A DNA stretch of 64,000 nucleotides from contig NZ_CP009241.1 of assembly GCF_000758525.1 (NCBI RefSeq), positions 930,001 to 994,000 of the forward strand, in the 5' to 3' direction. Source of the DNA: Paenibacillus sp. FSL H7-0357. Its GTDB lineage: Bacteria; Bacillota; Bacilli; Paenibacillales; Paenibacillaceae. The position numbers were made by a program, and so were the translations under genes. The notes beneath the pieces are model-generated. The model ran no database searches. It was not told the DNA's origin and saw only the letters and a list, made by a program, of their open reading frames with translations. Positions 1-7,711 of this stretch are shown here, piece by piece (the first letter of the stretch is position 1; each line of letters opens with the position of its first letter).

Positions 1-39
1 TAGATTATAATCTGGTATTGCTGTAGGCTCAATCTAAGG

Positions 40-87
40 TGCAAACGTTTGCTCAAAATGATGTAGTCTTCCCTGGAAGCGATTGCA
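40..87. promoter_or_regulatory. Pair of LacI/CcpA-type operator palindromes
   Basis: TGCAAACGTTTGCT (40-53, with a perfect 12-bp palindrome at 41-52) and TGGAAGCGATTGCA (74-87) both fit the TGNAANCGNTTNCA pattern shared by CcpA cre sites and LacI-family operators; the first deviates only at the last base. Their centres lie 34 bp apart. They are about 470 bp upstream of ribokinase, and a TAGAAT hexamer read leftward sits at 93-98. They may therefore control a leftward gene outside the window rather than the ribokinase. Confidence 0.55.
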
Positions 88-166
88 CACCTATTCTAGC
101 ACACTTGCAGTCAAAAAGCATAACGAAGTTTTTGTGAAGAACAAACATAAGGATTCAAGAAAAAAC

Positions 167-314
167 TATATAGATTGAACTTGAGAATTTGAGATAAAGG
201 AAAGGAGCAACGAAGGGGGATTTGGGAACTGTAGGAGCGACAGCAACCGGAAGTCTAAATATTCACCGTAGTTGCGACTGATCCTGTACTCTAACCACAA
301 GTTCAATCTATATA
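167..314. repeat. MITE-like element with 17-bp perfect terminal inverted repeats
   Basis: TATATAGATTGAACTTG at 167-183 is the exact reverse complement of 298-314. The enclosed 114 bp have no credible reading frame and include the purine-rich stretch 197-224. The size (148 bp), perfect ends and lack of coding capacity suggest a non-autonomous mobile element or a dispersed intergenic repeat. No second copy is visible in this window, so mobility is inferred. Confidence 0.55.
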
Positions 315-315
315 A

Positions 316-507
316 ACAGAAAAGTTTGATAAAGATGGCTTCAGGCCATAAGATAAGGAAGGGACAATATCACCCTTTGAAGTGATTGCTGCTGCTGAAG
401 CGGGCTATATGGATGTGAGAGTGACAGTTCAGCATGGTTCCGGCCGGAAGGATATTCAGGTTCTATACCGAAAGCGGACAAATTATGGCCGCAGCGGCTT
501 AAGATAA
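316..507 (+). pseudogene. Decayed reading frame next to the MITE-like element
   Basis: One frame reads as protein-like sequence from the repeat boundary to the stop at 505-507, broken by a single TAA at 349-351. After that stop it runs DKEGTISPFEVIAAAEAGYM and continues for about 30 more residues. No start codon with a ribosome binding site is present. It may be the 3' end of a gene interrupted by the adjacent element, but I do not recognise the family. Chance openness is possible over so short a stretch. Confidence 0.3.
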
Positions 508-558
508 GTATAGGTTGTAAACCCCGATTGTTCAAAATAACTAATGGTGGTGTAAAGC

Positions 559-1485
559 TTGAGTATAGTGGTGATCGGAAGTTTGAATATGGATATGGTG
601 GTACGCACCTGCCGGGCCCCTGAAGCCGGGGAGACTTTGTTTGGACAAGGCTTCGCCTTGTCACCGGGAGGAAAAGGCGCCAATCAGGCAGTAGCCGCAG
701 CGCGTCTTGGTGCCGAGGTAGCCATGATCGGAAGTGTCGGCCGGGATGCTTTTGGCAGTGAGCTGCTGGAGATTATGCGGCAGGAGCATATTGATGTCCG
801 GCATATTGCCCAGAGTAACTCGCAGGCTACCGGCGTCGCGTCAATTGTGGTCGATGGAGAAGGGGAGAACCGGATTATTGTTGTGCCGGGAGCGAATATT
901 GAACTTGGTCCAGCGGATATTGAGGCGCTTGAGCACGTAATCAGCGGAGCTGAAATGATCGTGATGCAGCTGGAGACGGATCTTCCGATGTGTGAACAGG
1001 CGGCTTCCATTGCGCAGCGCCACGGCATTCCGGTCATTCTGAATCCGGCTCCGGCCAGAGAGCTTAGCCAGGAAATGTTGAGAAATGTGACATATCTGAC
1101 CCCGAACGAAACCGAAGCGGGAATCCTGTCCGGCATTGAAGTAAACAATACGGAGACGGCTGAGCAGGCGGCGCTTATTTTGCTGGGGAAAGGGGTACGG
1201 AACGTCATTGTCACTCTGGGTTCCAAGGGGGCGCTGATCGTGACTGAATCCGGCAACGCGCAGCATATTGCCGGATTCCCGGTACAGGCGGTCGATACGG
1301 TTGCGGCAGGCGATTCCTTTAACGGGGCGCTGGCTTACCAACTGACCCGCGGTGTGGCCTTGGAAGAAGCGGTGAGGTTCGCCAATGCAGTTGGTGCGCT
1401 GGCTGTAGGCAAAGAAGGGGCAATTCCGTCGCTGCCGAAGCTGCCGGAGGTCGAGCAGTTCCTGAAAGAAACAGCTGAACGGTAA
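559..1485 (+). CDS. rbsK: Ribokinase (PfkB-family sugar kinase)
   Basis: Predicted to phosphorylate D-ribose (or a related sugar) at O5 with ATP in the cytoplasm. The 308 residues match the usual ribokinase length. Seen: N-terminal GSLNMDMVVR, the substrate-binding GGKGANQAVAAARLG segment near residue 37, the NPAPA and TPNETE motifs in the middle, and DTVAAGDSFNGALA with the likely catalytic base D252 near the C-terminus. The start is TTG at 559, behind a GGTGGTG ribosome binding site. It lies 43 bp before the dehydroquinase and probably shares its transcript. No ribose transporter or RbsD is nearby, so the sugar could be another pentose or a nucleoside-derived one. Confidence 0.9.
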   Translation: MSIVVIGSLNMDMVVRTCRAPEAGETLFGQGFALSPGGKGANQAVAAARLGAEVAMIGSVGRDAFGSELLEIMRQEHIDVRHIAQSNSQATGVASIVVDGEGENRIIVVPGANIELGPADIEALEHVISGAEMIVMQLETDLPMCEQAASIAQRHGIPVILNPAPARELSQEMLRNVTYLTPNETEAGILSGIEVNNTETAEQAALILLGKGVRNVIVTLGSKGALIVTESGNAQHIAGFPVQAVDTVAAGDSFNGALAYQLTRGVALEEAVRFANAVGALAVGKEGAIPSLPKLPEVEQFLKETAER

Positions 1486-1528
1486 GCCGGGGATAGATAT
1501 AGATCGGATAGATGAGGAGCTGAAGTAA

Positions 1529-2293
1529 ATGAGTGGCACTGTAACGGTTAAGAATGTGACTCTGGGCGAGGGAATGCCCAAGATTTGCGTATCGCTGATC
1601 GGAGCAACATTGACCGAACTGAAGGAAGAAGCGGAGGCACTGAAAGCTCTGGCACCGGATGTGCTGGAGTGGCGGAGCGATTTTTTTGCCGGAGTGGACA
1701 ATATTGAGGCAGTTACGGAAGTACTGGAAATGATCCAGGCTATTCTTCCGGACCTTCCGCTGATCTTCACGTTCCGCAGCGCCAGAGAAGGCGGGGAGCG
1801 GCAGATTGCCACGGAGGATTATATCCGGCTGAATAAGGCTGCAGCCGCGAGTGGACTCGTCGATATCATTGATGTGGAGCTGTTCAATGAGGAAGCTGAT
1901 GTACAGGCGCTTATCGCTGCCGCGCATAACTGCGGGGTGTTTGTGATTGTGTCGAACCATGATTTCCAGGGAACACCTTCTGAGGAGGAGATTGTGTCCC
2001 GGCTGCGCAAGGCTCAGGAGCTGGGCGGAGACCTGCCGAAGATCGCCGTTATGCCATGCAGCGCGGCAGATGTGCTGACACTGCTGGCTGCGACAAACCG
2101 GATGCAGGAGTTGTATGCGGACCGTCCGATCATTACGATGTCCATGGCCGGAGAGGGCGTAATCAGCCGCCTAGCCGGGGAAATCTTCGGCTCTGCGCTT
2201 ACCTTCGGCGCGGCCCATAAGCCATCTGCCCCTGGACAGGTTGCGGTTGCCGAGCTGCGGCAGGTGCTGGAGCTGCTGCACCGCAGCCTGTAG
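1529..2293 (+). CDS. aroD: Type I 3-dehydroquinate dehydratase
   Basis: Converts 3-dehydroquinate to 3-dehydroshikimate through a Schiff base, in the shikimate pathway or in quinate catabolism. The 254 residues match type I enzymes. Seen: EWRSDFF near residue 50, H144 in SNHDF and the imine lysine K171 in LPKIAVMP, corresponding to the known His143/Lys170 pair of the family, and the C-terminal PSAPGQ loop. The start is ATG 1529, behind GAGGAGC. Its partner is ribokinase rather than other aro genes, which is unusual. A terminator follows at once, so the two genes form a short unit. Confidence 0.93.
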   Translation: MSGTVTVKNVTLGEGMPKICVSLIGATLTELKEEAEALKALAPDVLEWRSDFFAGVDNIEAVTEVLEMIQAILPDLPLIFTFRSAREGGERQIATEDYIRLNKAAAASGLVDIIDVELFNEEADVQALIAAAHNCGVFVIVSNHDFQGTPSEEEIVSRLRKAQELGGDLPKIAVMPCSAADVLTLLAATNRMQELYADRPIITMSMAGEGVISRLAGEIFGSALTFGAAHKPSAPGQVAVAELRQVLELLHRSL

Positions 2294-2338
2294 AACCGTT
2301 CATTTATTGTCCGGCAGCAATAGAAACAATTAGAATGG

Positions 2339-2377
2339 GGTGTTCTAAGCCAGTGAAACGGCGGGAACACCTTTTTT
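2339..2377 (+). terminator. Rho-independent terminator after aroD
   Basis: GGTGTTC (2339-2345) pairs with GAACACC (2365-2371) across a 19-nt loop, followed directly by six T residues. It ends the ribokinase-aroD unit. Confidence 0.7.
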
Positions 2378-2442
2378 GGATAGTTAATAGTTAAACATAT
2401 ATATGGTTCACACTATAAATCATCTTCAAGGTGCGGCAGGGT

Positions 2443-2472
2443 TTGAATCAGCGCCCGGTCATGCCCTACAAT
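2443..2472 (+). promoter_or_regulatory. Sigma-A-type promoter of the two-component operon
   Basis: TTGAAT (2443-2448), an 18-bp spacer and TACAAT (2467-2472) lie about 60 bp before the response regulator start. No regulator half-sites were noticed around it. Confidence 0.55.
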
Positions 2473-2530
2473 GAAGGCAGCCAAGTAGTTAAATCATCCA
2501 CTTGCGGAACGAAGAAAGGGAGAACTGCCA

Positions 2531-3223
2531 ATGACGGAATCCATCCTGGTCGTGGAGGATGAAGAAAAAATCGCCCGGCTGCTGCAGATTGAGCTGGAAT
2601 GCGAGGGCTATCGCGTATTTATTGCGGGCAGCGGCCATCAGGCGCTTGAAATCTATCAGGCACAGCAGCCGGACCTCCTTCTGCTTGATGTGATGCTTCC
2701 CGGGTTCAGCGGAATTGAGCTGCTGCGCCGTATCCGGGTCAATGATGCGCTTACCCCTGTACTGATGCTGACTGCCAAAAGCTCGGTGGAAGACAAAGTG
2801 TCCGGGCTTGACCTTGGGGCAAATGACTATATCACCAAGCCCTTTCAAATTGAGGAGCTTCTGGCGCGTGTCCGCGCTGCGCTGCGGCTTGCGTCTACCC
2901 GAAACATTGAGGAGACAGGCAGCTGGCTTAAAGCGGATGATCTTGAGCTGAACGAAACCACGCGTGAAGTTGTTCGGGCTGGCAGAACGATTGACCTCAC
3001 CCCGAGGGAGTTCGATCTGCTGGTGTTCTTGCTGAAGAACAAGCGCCAGGTGCTGAATAGAGAGCAGATTATGACCGCGGTTTGGGGGTACGATTATTAC
3101 GGTGATACCAATGTCGTAGATGTGTATATCCGTTATGTCCGTAAAAAACTTACCCAAGGGGATCAGAGCGAGCTTATTCATACCGTCCGGGGCATCGGGT
3201 ATGTCCTGAAGGACTCCCCATGA
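2531..3223 (+). CDS. OmpR/PhoB-family response regulator
   Basis: A DNA-binding response regulator of 230 residues. The receiver domain (1-115) shows the acidic pair E9/D10, the phospho-acceptor D53 in LLLLDVMLPG, T81 and K103 in ITKPF. The C-terminal winged helix (about 135-228) ends in the typical VRGIGYVLK hairpin. The stop overlaps the kinase start as ATGA at 3220-3223, so the two are translationally coupled. The ribosome binding site is AAAGGGAG. Because PepSY genes follow, and a PhoB-like direct repeat lies before the second one, it likely controls envelope-associated PepSY proteins. The signal is unknown. Confidence 0.93.
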   Translation: MTESILVVEDEEKIARLLQIELECEGYRVFIAGSGHQALEIYQAQQPDLLLLDVMLPGFSGIELLRRIRVNDALTPVLMLTAKSSVEDKVSGLDLGANDYITKPFQIEELLARVRAALRLASTRNIEETGSWLKADDLELNETTREVVRAGRTIDLTPREFDLLVFLLKNKRQVLNREQIMTAVWGYDYYGDTNVVDVYIRYVRKKLTQGDQSELIHTVRGIGYVLKDSP

Positions 3224-4584
3224 AGCTGCGGAGCAAAATTTATCTTTATTCCAGCGTGCTGTTTGCTGTACTCCTTGTCATTATGAACCTCGTCATTTAC
3301 TTTATGTTCAGCCGGTTGTCGACAGATAATCAGCTGGATCAGGCCGCTGCAGAGACTGCCAAAATCGCTGCCGATATGCGAAGAGTTGGAACCGGTGTGG
3401 CTGCCCCGGAGCTGCTTCGGGCGTACGTGCCGATTGAGGGAATGCTCCGGCTGCTGGCTCCGGACGGGAGCGGACCGGCGCCCGTGACTTCGGCGTCGGA
3501 ACAGGAGATCAGCCGGCTGAAGCCGGTATATTATAAAGACAAGCTTAGTGAAATTATCAAGGTGGATGGCCGTTCCTATGCTTTTGTGACGACTCCGGTC
3601 ATCTGGATAGACGGGATCGTGATGAATGTCCAAATGACCAAAAGCCTGGAGAGTACGATGAATACGCTCCGCGTGCTGCGGGTTGTGCTGGCGGGGGCAA
3701 CCGCCTTTGCACTGCTTCCGCTGCTGCTCTCCAGCCGTGTGCTGTCCGGGCTGATTATGCGTCCCATTGTGCAAATGACAGCTACGATGCGGGAGATCAA
3801 GAACAGCGGGAAATTCAGCAGACTAACGCTGGAAGATACATCCAGAGATGAGCTGGTTGAAATGGGGCGCACGTTCAACGATATGATCGCTTTGCTGGAG
3901 AGTAATTATTTGAAGCAGGAGAAATTCGTGTCCGACGCCTCGCATGAGCTGCGTACACCGCTGACGGTGATTGAAAGCTACGCCAGCCTGCTCAAAAGGC
4001 GGGGACTCACCCATCCTGAATTGTTCAATGAATCCGTTGAAGCCATCCATTCCGAGGCGATTCGGATGAAGGAGCTGACCGAGCAGCTGCTGCTGCTGGC
4101 GAAGCACCACGAACAATGGGATCTGTCCATGAAGGTTGTTGATCTGAAAGAGCTGGCCAACGCATCGGCTAAAGTCTTCCGCAATGCATATGGCAGAGAA
4201 GTCACCGTCAATGCACAGGGGGAGGTTAAAGGGTACAGCGATGAAGCGAAGCTGCGACAGCTGCTGTTCATATTTTTGGACAATGCCCGCAAATACAGCG
4301 ATGAAGCCATAACCATCACACTTGGAGCCTCCGGGCAGGAGAGCCACATTATCATTACTGACCGGGGCATCGGGATTCCGAGCGGGGAGCTGCCCAGAGT
4401 GTTCGACCGCTTCTACAGAGTAGATGAGGCAAGAGGCCACCAGGGCGGAGGAGCAGGGCTGGGGTTGTCACTCGCTGCGGAAATTGCCGAAGCCATTGGA
4501 GCCAAGCTGTCCATGGAGAGTGTGGAAGGCGCCGGAACATCGGTTATGATCCGAATTGCGGCTGAGAGCAGGGGAAGACAATGA
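3220..4584 (+). CDS. Membrane sensor histidine kinase
   Basis: Partner of the upstream regulator. Two transmembrane helices (about 6-29 and 150-172) flank a roughly 120-residue extracytoplasmic sensor region without a recognisable fold. A HAMP domain follows, then HisKA with phospho-acceptor H242 in SDASHELRTPL, an N-box near FLDNARKYSD, a G1 box DRGIGIP and a GGAGLGLSLA G2 box. At 454 residues it is a normal length. Start and stop both overlap neighbours by ATGA, giving a compact regulator-kinase-PepSY operon. A membrane-bound PepSY protein as third gene suggests it may modulate the kinase or be part of the sensed system; this is inference. Confidence 0.93.
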   Translation: MKLRSKIYLYSSVLFAVLLVIMNLVIYFMFSRLSTDNQLDQAAAETAKIAADMRRVGTGVAAPELLRAYVPIEGMLRLLAPDGSGPAPVTSASEQEISRLKPVYYKDKLSEIIKVDGRSYAFVTTPVIWIDGIVMNVQMTKSLESTMNTLRVLRVVLAGATAFALLPLLLSSRVLSGLIMRPIVQMTATMREIKNSGKFSRLTLEDTSRDELVEMGRTFNDMIALLESNYLKQEKFVSDASHELRTPLTVIESYASLLKRRGLTHPELFNESVEAIHSEAIRMKELTEQLLLLAKHHEQWDLSMKVVDLKELANASAKVFRNAYGREVTVNAQGEVKGYSDEAKLRQLLFIFLDNARKYSDEAITITLGASGQESHIIITDRGIGIPSGELPRVFDRFYRVDEARGHQGGGAGLGLSLAAEIAEAIGAKLSMESVEGAGTSVMIRIAAESRGRQ

Positions 4585-5180
4585 AAATAAAGAAACCTGA
4601 GAGCAAAAAATTCATATACAAAGCCGTCATTATTATTGCTGCCGTGCTGCTTCTGTCCATTGCTGCGTTTAAAATATTCACAAATGAATCCGCACAGCTG
4701 TTGACGAAAGAGCAGGCGAAGCAGGCTGTGCTGAAAGAGTATTCCGGCAGCTTAGAGAACCTGACCCTGCAATCCGGGAACTATGTAGCGGAGCTGAAAA
4801 CCGGCCAGGGTCTCTATGAGCTGGAGCTGGATGGGGCAACAGGTGAGATTGTTTCCATTGTCCTGCTGGAGCCAGCCGCTTCCGCAGAGGTCCGGCCCAC
4901 ACCATTGCCTTCTTCGGCCCCTCCGGCAGGCGGCAGCGCCCTGCCATCCCCTTCACCGACTGCTCCGCGTGCAGTGTCAGAAGACGAGGCAGTCAAGCTG
5001 GCGCTGCAGGAGGTGCCGGGAGAACCGGATGATGTGGATACCGAAATTAACGAATCAGGCGCCTTTTATCTGGTGGAAGTTAATACAACGGATGGGCGTG
5101 AAGCGGTGGTCCAGGTGGACGCGATCTCCGGAAACATTATGTCCGTGGCTTGGGAAGAACCGGATGAGGATCATCCTTAA
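4581..5180 (+). CDS. Membrane-anchored protein with two PepSY domains
   Basis: A 199-residue protein with a positively charged N-terminus, one transmembrane helix (about 14-32) and an extracytoplasmic part holding two PepSY-like modules (about 38-95 and 130-195). Each shows the AVKLAL-type helix and the DAISGNI turn typical of the family. A Pro/Ser/Ala-rich linker separates them. PepSY domains occur in protease propeptides and in envelope proteins, where they are thought to restrain proteases or bind ligands. It overlaps the kinase gene by 4 bp, implying co-translation. It has no lipobox, so it is tethered by its N-terminal helix. Confidence 0.8.
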   Translation: MKIKKPESKKFIYKAVIIIAAVLLLSIAAFKIFTNESAQLLTKEQAKQAVLKEYSGSLENLTLQSGNYVAELKTGQGLYELELDGATGEIVSIVLLEPAASAEVRPTPLPSSAPPAGGSALPSPSPTAPRAVSEDEAVKLALQEVPGEPDDVDTEINESGAFYLVEVNTTDGREAVVQVDAISGNIMSVAWEEPDEDHP

Positions 5181-5186
5181 GCAGAA

Positions 5187-5242
5187 TTCTCATCAATTTC
5201 TAATGTTACTGCCGCCTTTCTCTCATTTGGGCTGTGTATATT
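5187..5242 (+). promoter_or_regulatory. PhoB-type direct repeat and promoter of the secreted PepSY gene
   Basis: TTCTCAT (5187-5193) and TTCTAAT (5198-5204) form heptamers separated by 4 bp, an 11-bp period typical of OmpR/PhoB-class operators. A -10-like TATATT lies at 5237-5242 with no recognisable -35 hexamer at the right distance. The repeat would cover about -62 to -45, the position expected of a class II-like activator site. This suggests activation by the regulator encoded at 2531-3223. Confidence 0.5.
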
Positions 5243-5286
5243 GAATACATGAGCAGCACAGATTGAACATGAGGAGGCGGCAATAA

Positions 5287-5856
5287 ATGATGAAGATGAA
5301 ATTATGGAGCAGTGTAGCGGCGGCAGCCATTCTGTTCGGGGGTGCATACAGCATCAGCGAGGTTCAGGGTGCTTCCGCAGGATCAACTGCTTCACAAAGT
5401 CAAAGCAAGACACTGATTGGCGTGGACAAGGCAGAGGCGTATGCGCTGAAGTCAGCACAGGGCCGAGTAGAGAGCATTGATCTGAAGGAGAGAATCAGCG
5501 GTTCGTATTACGAGGTTGAGATCCGTCATAACAACCAGGAAATTGACGTTCGGGTTGATGCCTACACAGGTAAAATCTTAAGCGTGCGCAAAGAAACCGA
5601 TGACGATGACGATGATGACAACTACGCAGCAGCCACATCACAAAGCGGAACGATGATCAGCGCAGCTAAAGCGGCAGAAGCGGCCTCCGCCTCCGCAAAG
5701 GGTACAGTTACTGAAATTGACCTTGATGGGGACAATGGAAGTTTCGTATATGAAGTGGAGATCAGAAACGGCAAAGTGACGACCGAAGTGGGAGTCGATG
5801 CCTATACTGCGAAGGTTCTGTATACGGATGTAGATTCTGATGACGATGAGGATTGA
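5287..5856 (+). CDS. Secreted protein with two PepSY domains and Asp-rich linkers
   Basis: A 189-residue exported protein. The N-terminal signal peptide (MMKMKLWSSVAAAAILFGG, cleavage probably around VQGAS) has no lipobox. Two PepSY-like repeats (about 42-102 and 118-180) are nearly parallel in sequence: both carry a VE.IDL or TEIDLD strand, a YEVEIR strand and a VDAYTGKIL or VDAYTAKVL turn. An acidic run separates them and the protein ends in an acidic tail, which could bind calcium or wall cations. It is monocistronic, behind its own promoter and a regulator-like direct repeat. It ends at a strong bidirectional terminator. Likely an output gene of the adjacent two-component system. Confidence 0.8.
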   Translation: MMKMKLWSSVAAAAILFGGAYSISEVQGASAGSTASQSQSKTLIGVDKAEAYALKSAQGRVESIDLKERISGSYYEVEIRHNNQEIDVRVDAYTGKILSVRKETDDDDDDDNYAAATSQSGTMISAAKAAEAASASAKGTVTEIDLDGDNGSFVYEVEIRNGKVTTEVGVDAYTAKVLYTDVDSDDDED

Positions 5857-5887
5857 ATCCATGAATATGCAGAGGAATTAACACTTT

Positions 5888-5928
5888 ATAAAAGCGGGGC
5901 AGCCGGATATCGGCTGCCCCGCTTTTAT
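5888..5928. terminator. Bidirectional terminator
   Basis: An 18-bp perfect stem (ATAAAAGCGGGGCAGCCG at 5888-5905 with its complement at 5911-5928) has flanking A and T runs, so it can end both the PepSY gene on + and the MerR gene on -. Confidence 0.85.
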
Positions 5929-5973
5929 AGATCATACAACTGCTGTATCACTCCGGGCAAGCGGAGTGGAAGA

Positions 5974-6738
5974 CTACTGCGTTGTACCTGTATAGACGTG
6001 CACAGTATCTCTCAGGAACTCGGCCAGACCCGGACGGCGCTTGTCATAATAGGCGGTAAAGCGTTCGTCATCCACATACATTTGTGCTACGTGGGCGTGA
6101 GCTTCTTTAGTATAAGTGTCCCAGTAGAAGGTGAGCCACTGGCGGTGCAGCTCAGCGGCTTGCTGCGCCAGCTCGCTGGCGGAATCGCCTTCCTCCATCG
6201 CCTGCTCAAGGGCTGCGAACATGTCTGCTTCAAGCAGCTGGATGGCGGCATACTGCTCTTCGGTCATATTTTTCAGCTTGCGGTTAGACTTCTCTACAGC
6301 TTCCTCCCCGTATTTGCTGCGGGCTTCCTGTCCGTACGTACGCTCATTATCGTCAATCAGCTTTTGCTTAAAGCCTGCAAATTTCTCTTCATTGCTCATG
6401 GTTATTCTCCCTTCACTTTGGGCCAGTGTTTTTTCGACGTTTGCGATTAATTGATCCAATTGCTCTCTCCGCTGAAGCAGCTGGTCATGGTGCTCCCGCA
6501 GTGCCCGGGTGCCGTCAAAGGACGGTGCGGTCACGATTTCTTTGATTCCTTCGAGGCTTAAGCCCAGTTCCCGGTAAAAAAGAATCTGCTGCAGCCGGTC
6601 GACCTCGGCCTGGCCGTAGATGCGGTATCCCGAGGAGTTGATTCTCGCCGGCTTGAGAATGCCAACCTCATCGTAATAGCGCAATGTCCGCGTACTGATG
6701 CCCGCCAAAGCTCCCAGCTTCTGCACCGTGTATTCCAT
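5974..6738 (-). CDS. TipA-like MerR-family regulator with TipAS ligand domain
   Basis: A drug- or ligand-sensing activator of 254 residues. Residues 1-70 form the MerR winged helix-turn-helix (STRTLRYYDEVGILKPARIN, then GYRIYGQAEVDRLQQI); a coiled dimerisation helix spans about 78-112; the rest, from roughly residue 120, matches the TipAS/antibiotic-recognition fold with conserved W and Y residues (HRQWLTFYWDTY, FTAYYD). The start at 6738 is preferred because GGAGGT lies 9 bp upstream, whereas the alternative ATG at 6756 would overlap that site. The promoter has the 19-bp spacer typical of MerR autoregulation. No cognate efflux gene is adjacent. Confidence 0.88.
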   Translation of the reverse strand: MEYTVQKLGALAGISTRTLRYYDEVGILKPARINSSGYRIYGQAEVDRLQQILFYRELGLSLEGIKEIVTAPSFDGTRALREHHDQLLQRREQLDQLIANVEKTLAQSEGRITMSNEEKFAGFKQKLIDDNERTYGQEARSKYGEEAVEKSNRKLKNMTEEQYAAIQLLEADMFAALEQAMEEGDSASELAQQAAELHRQWLTFYWDTYTKEAHAHVAQMYVDDERFTAYYDKRRPGLAEFLRDTVHVYTGTTQ

Positions 6739-6795
6739 AGTGGCTGTACCTCCCATAACTTGTTTCAGCGTAGTATTATTGGACCCAATTGCACA

Positions 6796-6858
6796 CTTGT
6801 AAGCTGTGGTTTGCTGCTTACAAGATCACTCTACACCTTCACGCAACGGCAATGTCAA
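6796..6858 (-). promoter_or_regulatory. MerR-type promoter with 19-bp spacer and leader hairpin
   Basis: Read on -, TTGACA (6858-6853), a 19-bp spacer and TAGAGT (6833-6828) lie about 90 bp before the MerR start. The long spacer, which contains a partial dyad, is the hallmark of promoters twisted open by MerR proteins. Just downstream, CTTGTAAGC and GCTTACAAG (6796-6804 and 6816-6824) form a perfect 9-bp inverted repeat in the leader; its role is unknown. Confidence 0.6.
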
Positions 6859-6884
6859 ACACTCTTTTGTGGGGAATATCGCTC

Positions 6885-6932
6885 AAAAAAACAGCAGCTC
6901 CCTATAGTATGTCCACTAAGGAAACTGCTGTT
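6885..6932 (-). terminator. Terminator of the exonuclease gene
   Basis: Read on -, AACAGCAG and CTGCTGTT form an 8-bp stem with an extra TCC/GGA inner pairing, followed by six further Ts. It lies 26 bp after the exonuclease stop. Confidence 0.6.
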
Positions 6933-6958
6933 AACCTTGTATTACACATGAAGCCGGA

Positions 6959-7711
6959 TTATTTCTTGCCGACCTGTGCCGTGAAATATTCCCGCAGCTC
7001 TGCCAGCTTCCGGGGATCCGCCAGCGCATCTTCACCCGGGAAGTAATGTTCGGCGACCAGTTCCCAGGTGGGAACGATTTTTTGGGAGATCATTGCCTTG
7101 ATGGCGATCTTGACCGTCTTGCGTTCTCTGGCGTTGGAGAAGGTGTCCTTGTAATGCTGGGACCGCTCAAAATCCAGGTCGTTAAAGACAGCGCGGAAAA
7201 TCTCCGCGGTCATCTTGGCATCGTCCAGCGCCCGGTGAGCGGAACCGGAAGGCTCAAGCTCGAACAGGGTCATCGCACCTTCGACGCTGATATCATTGCT
7301 AAGGCCGCGGGCACGAAGCACGCCCTTCAAGAGATCAAAATAGGTTGCAGCCATCCAGTAGGAATCATCCATTTTGTGCATCCGGATGTCCTGAATGATC
7401 CGCTTCATATCCTCGCCGCCCCAGGTCAGAAGCAGCACTCCGTCACTGCTCTGATCCAGCCAGGCTCTAAAGGCGGTAATGACCTTGGGGAAACGGTCGG
7501 CGACGTCGATATCCTCTTGGGGAATGCCGGTTTTTTTCTTAATGAACGAATTCAGGGTGGAGAAGTATATAGGTTTAATTAAGGCTGAGAACTCATCCTT
7601 AACTTGCAATGAAGCGTCTAACCGGACGGCTCCAATCTCAATGACCTCCATAGGATGCTCGCTGGCAAATTTGCGGCCGTTGAATTCGATGTCCAGAATA
7701 ATATAATCCAC
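6959..7711 (-). CDS. DEDDh-family 3'-5' exonuclease (KapD/ERI-1-like)
   Basis: Predicted 3'-5' exoribonuclease or exodeoxyribonuclease. Seen: the first acidic motif DYIILDIEF at the N-terminus, a conserved glutamate in EVIEIGAVRLD, a middle aspartate around LTWGGEDMKRI and the final HRALDDA with the DEDDh histidine and aspartate. The fold spans about residues 1-175; a C-terminal region of about 75 residues follows. The start is GTG at 7711, because GGAGG lies 8 bp upstream and the catalytic domain begins immediately. A longer frame to 7924 has no ribosome binding site and an atypical N-terminus. KapD of Bacillus is similar in architecture but shorter. Monocistronic, with its own terminator. 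Confidence 0.8.
   Translation of the reverse strand: MDYIILDIEFNGRKFASEHPMEVIEIGAVRLDASLQVKDEFSALIKPIYFSTLNSFIKKKTGIPQEDIDVADRFPKVITAFRAWLDQSSDGVLLLTWGGEDMKRIIQDIRMHKMDDSYWMAATYFDLLKGVLRARGLSNDISVEGAMTLFELEPSGSAHRALDDAKMTAEIFRAVFNDLDFERSQHYKDTFSNARERKTVKIAIKAMISQKIVPTWELVAEHYFPGEDALADPRKLAELREYFTAQVGKK

Noticed and set aside
841-1812. Leftward open frame spanning ribokinase and aroD
   Set aside because: It crosses two well-supported genes and shows no family motif.
6739-6756. Upstream ATG as the start of the MerR regulator
   Set aside because: The GGAGGT ribosome binding site lies within this extension and is correctly spaced for the ATG at 6738.
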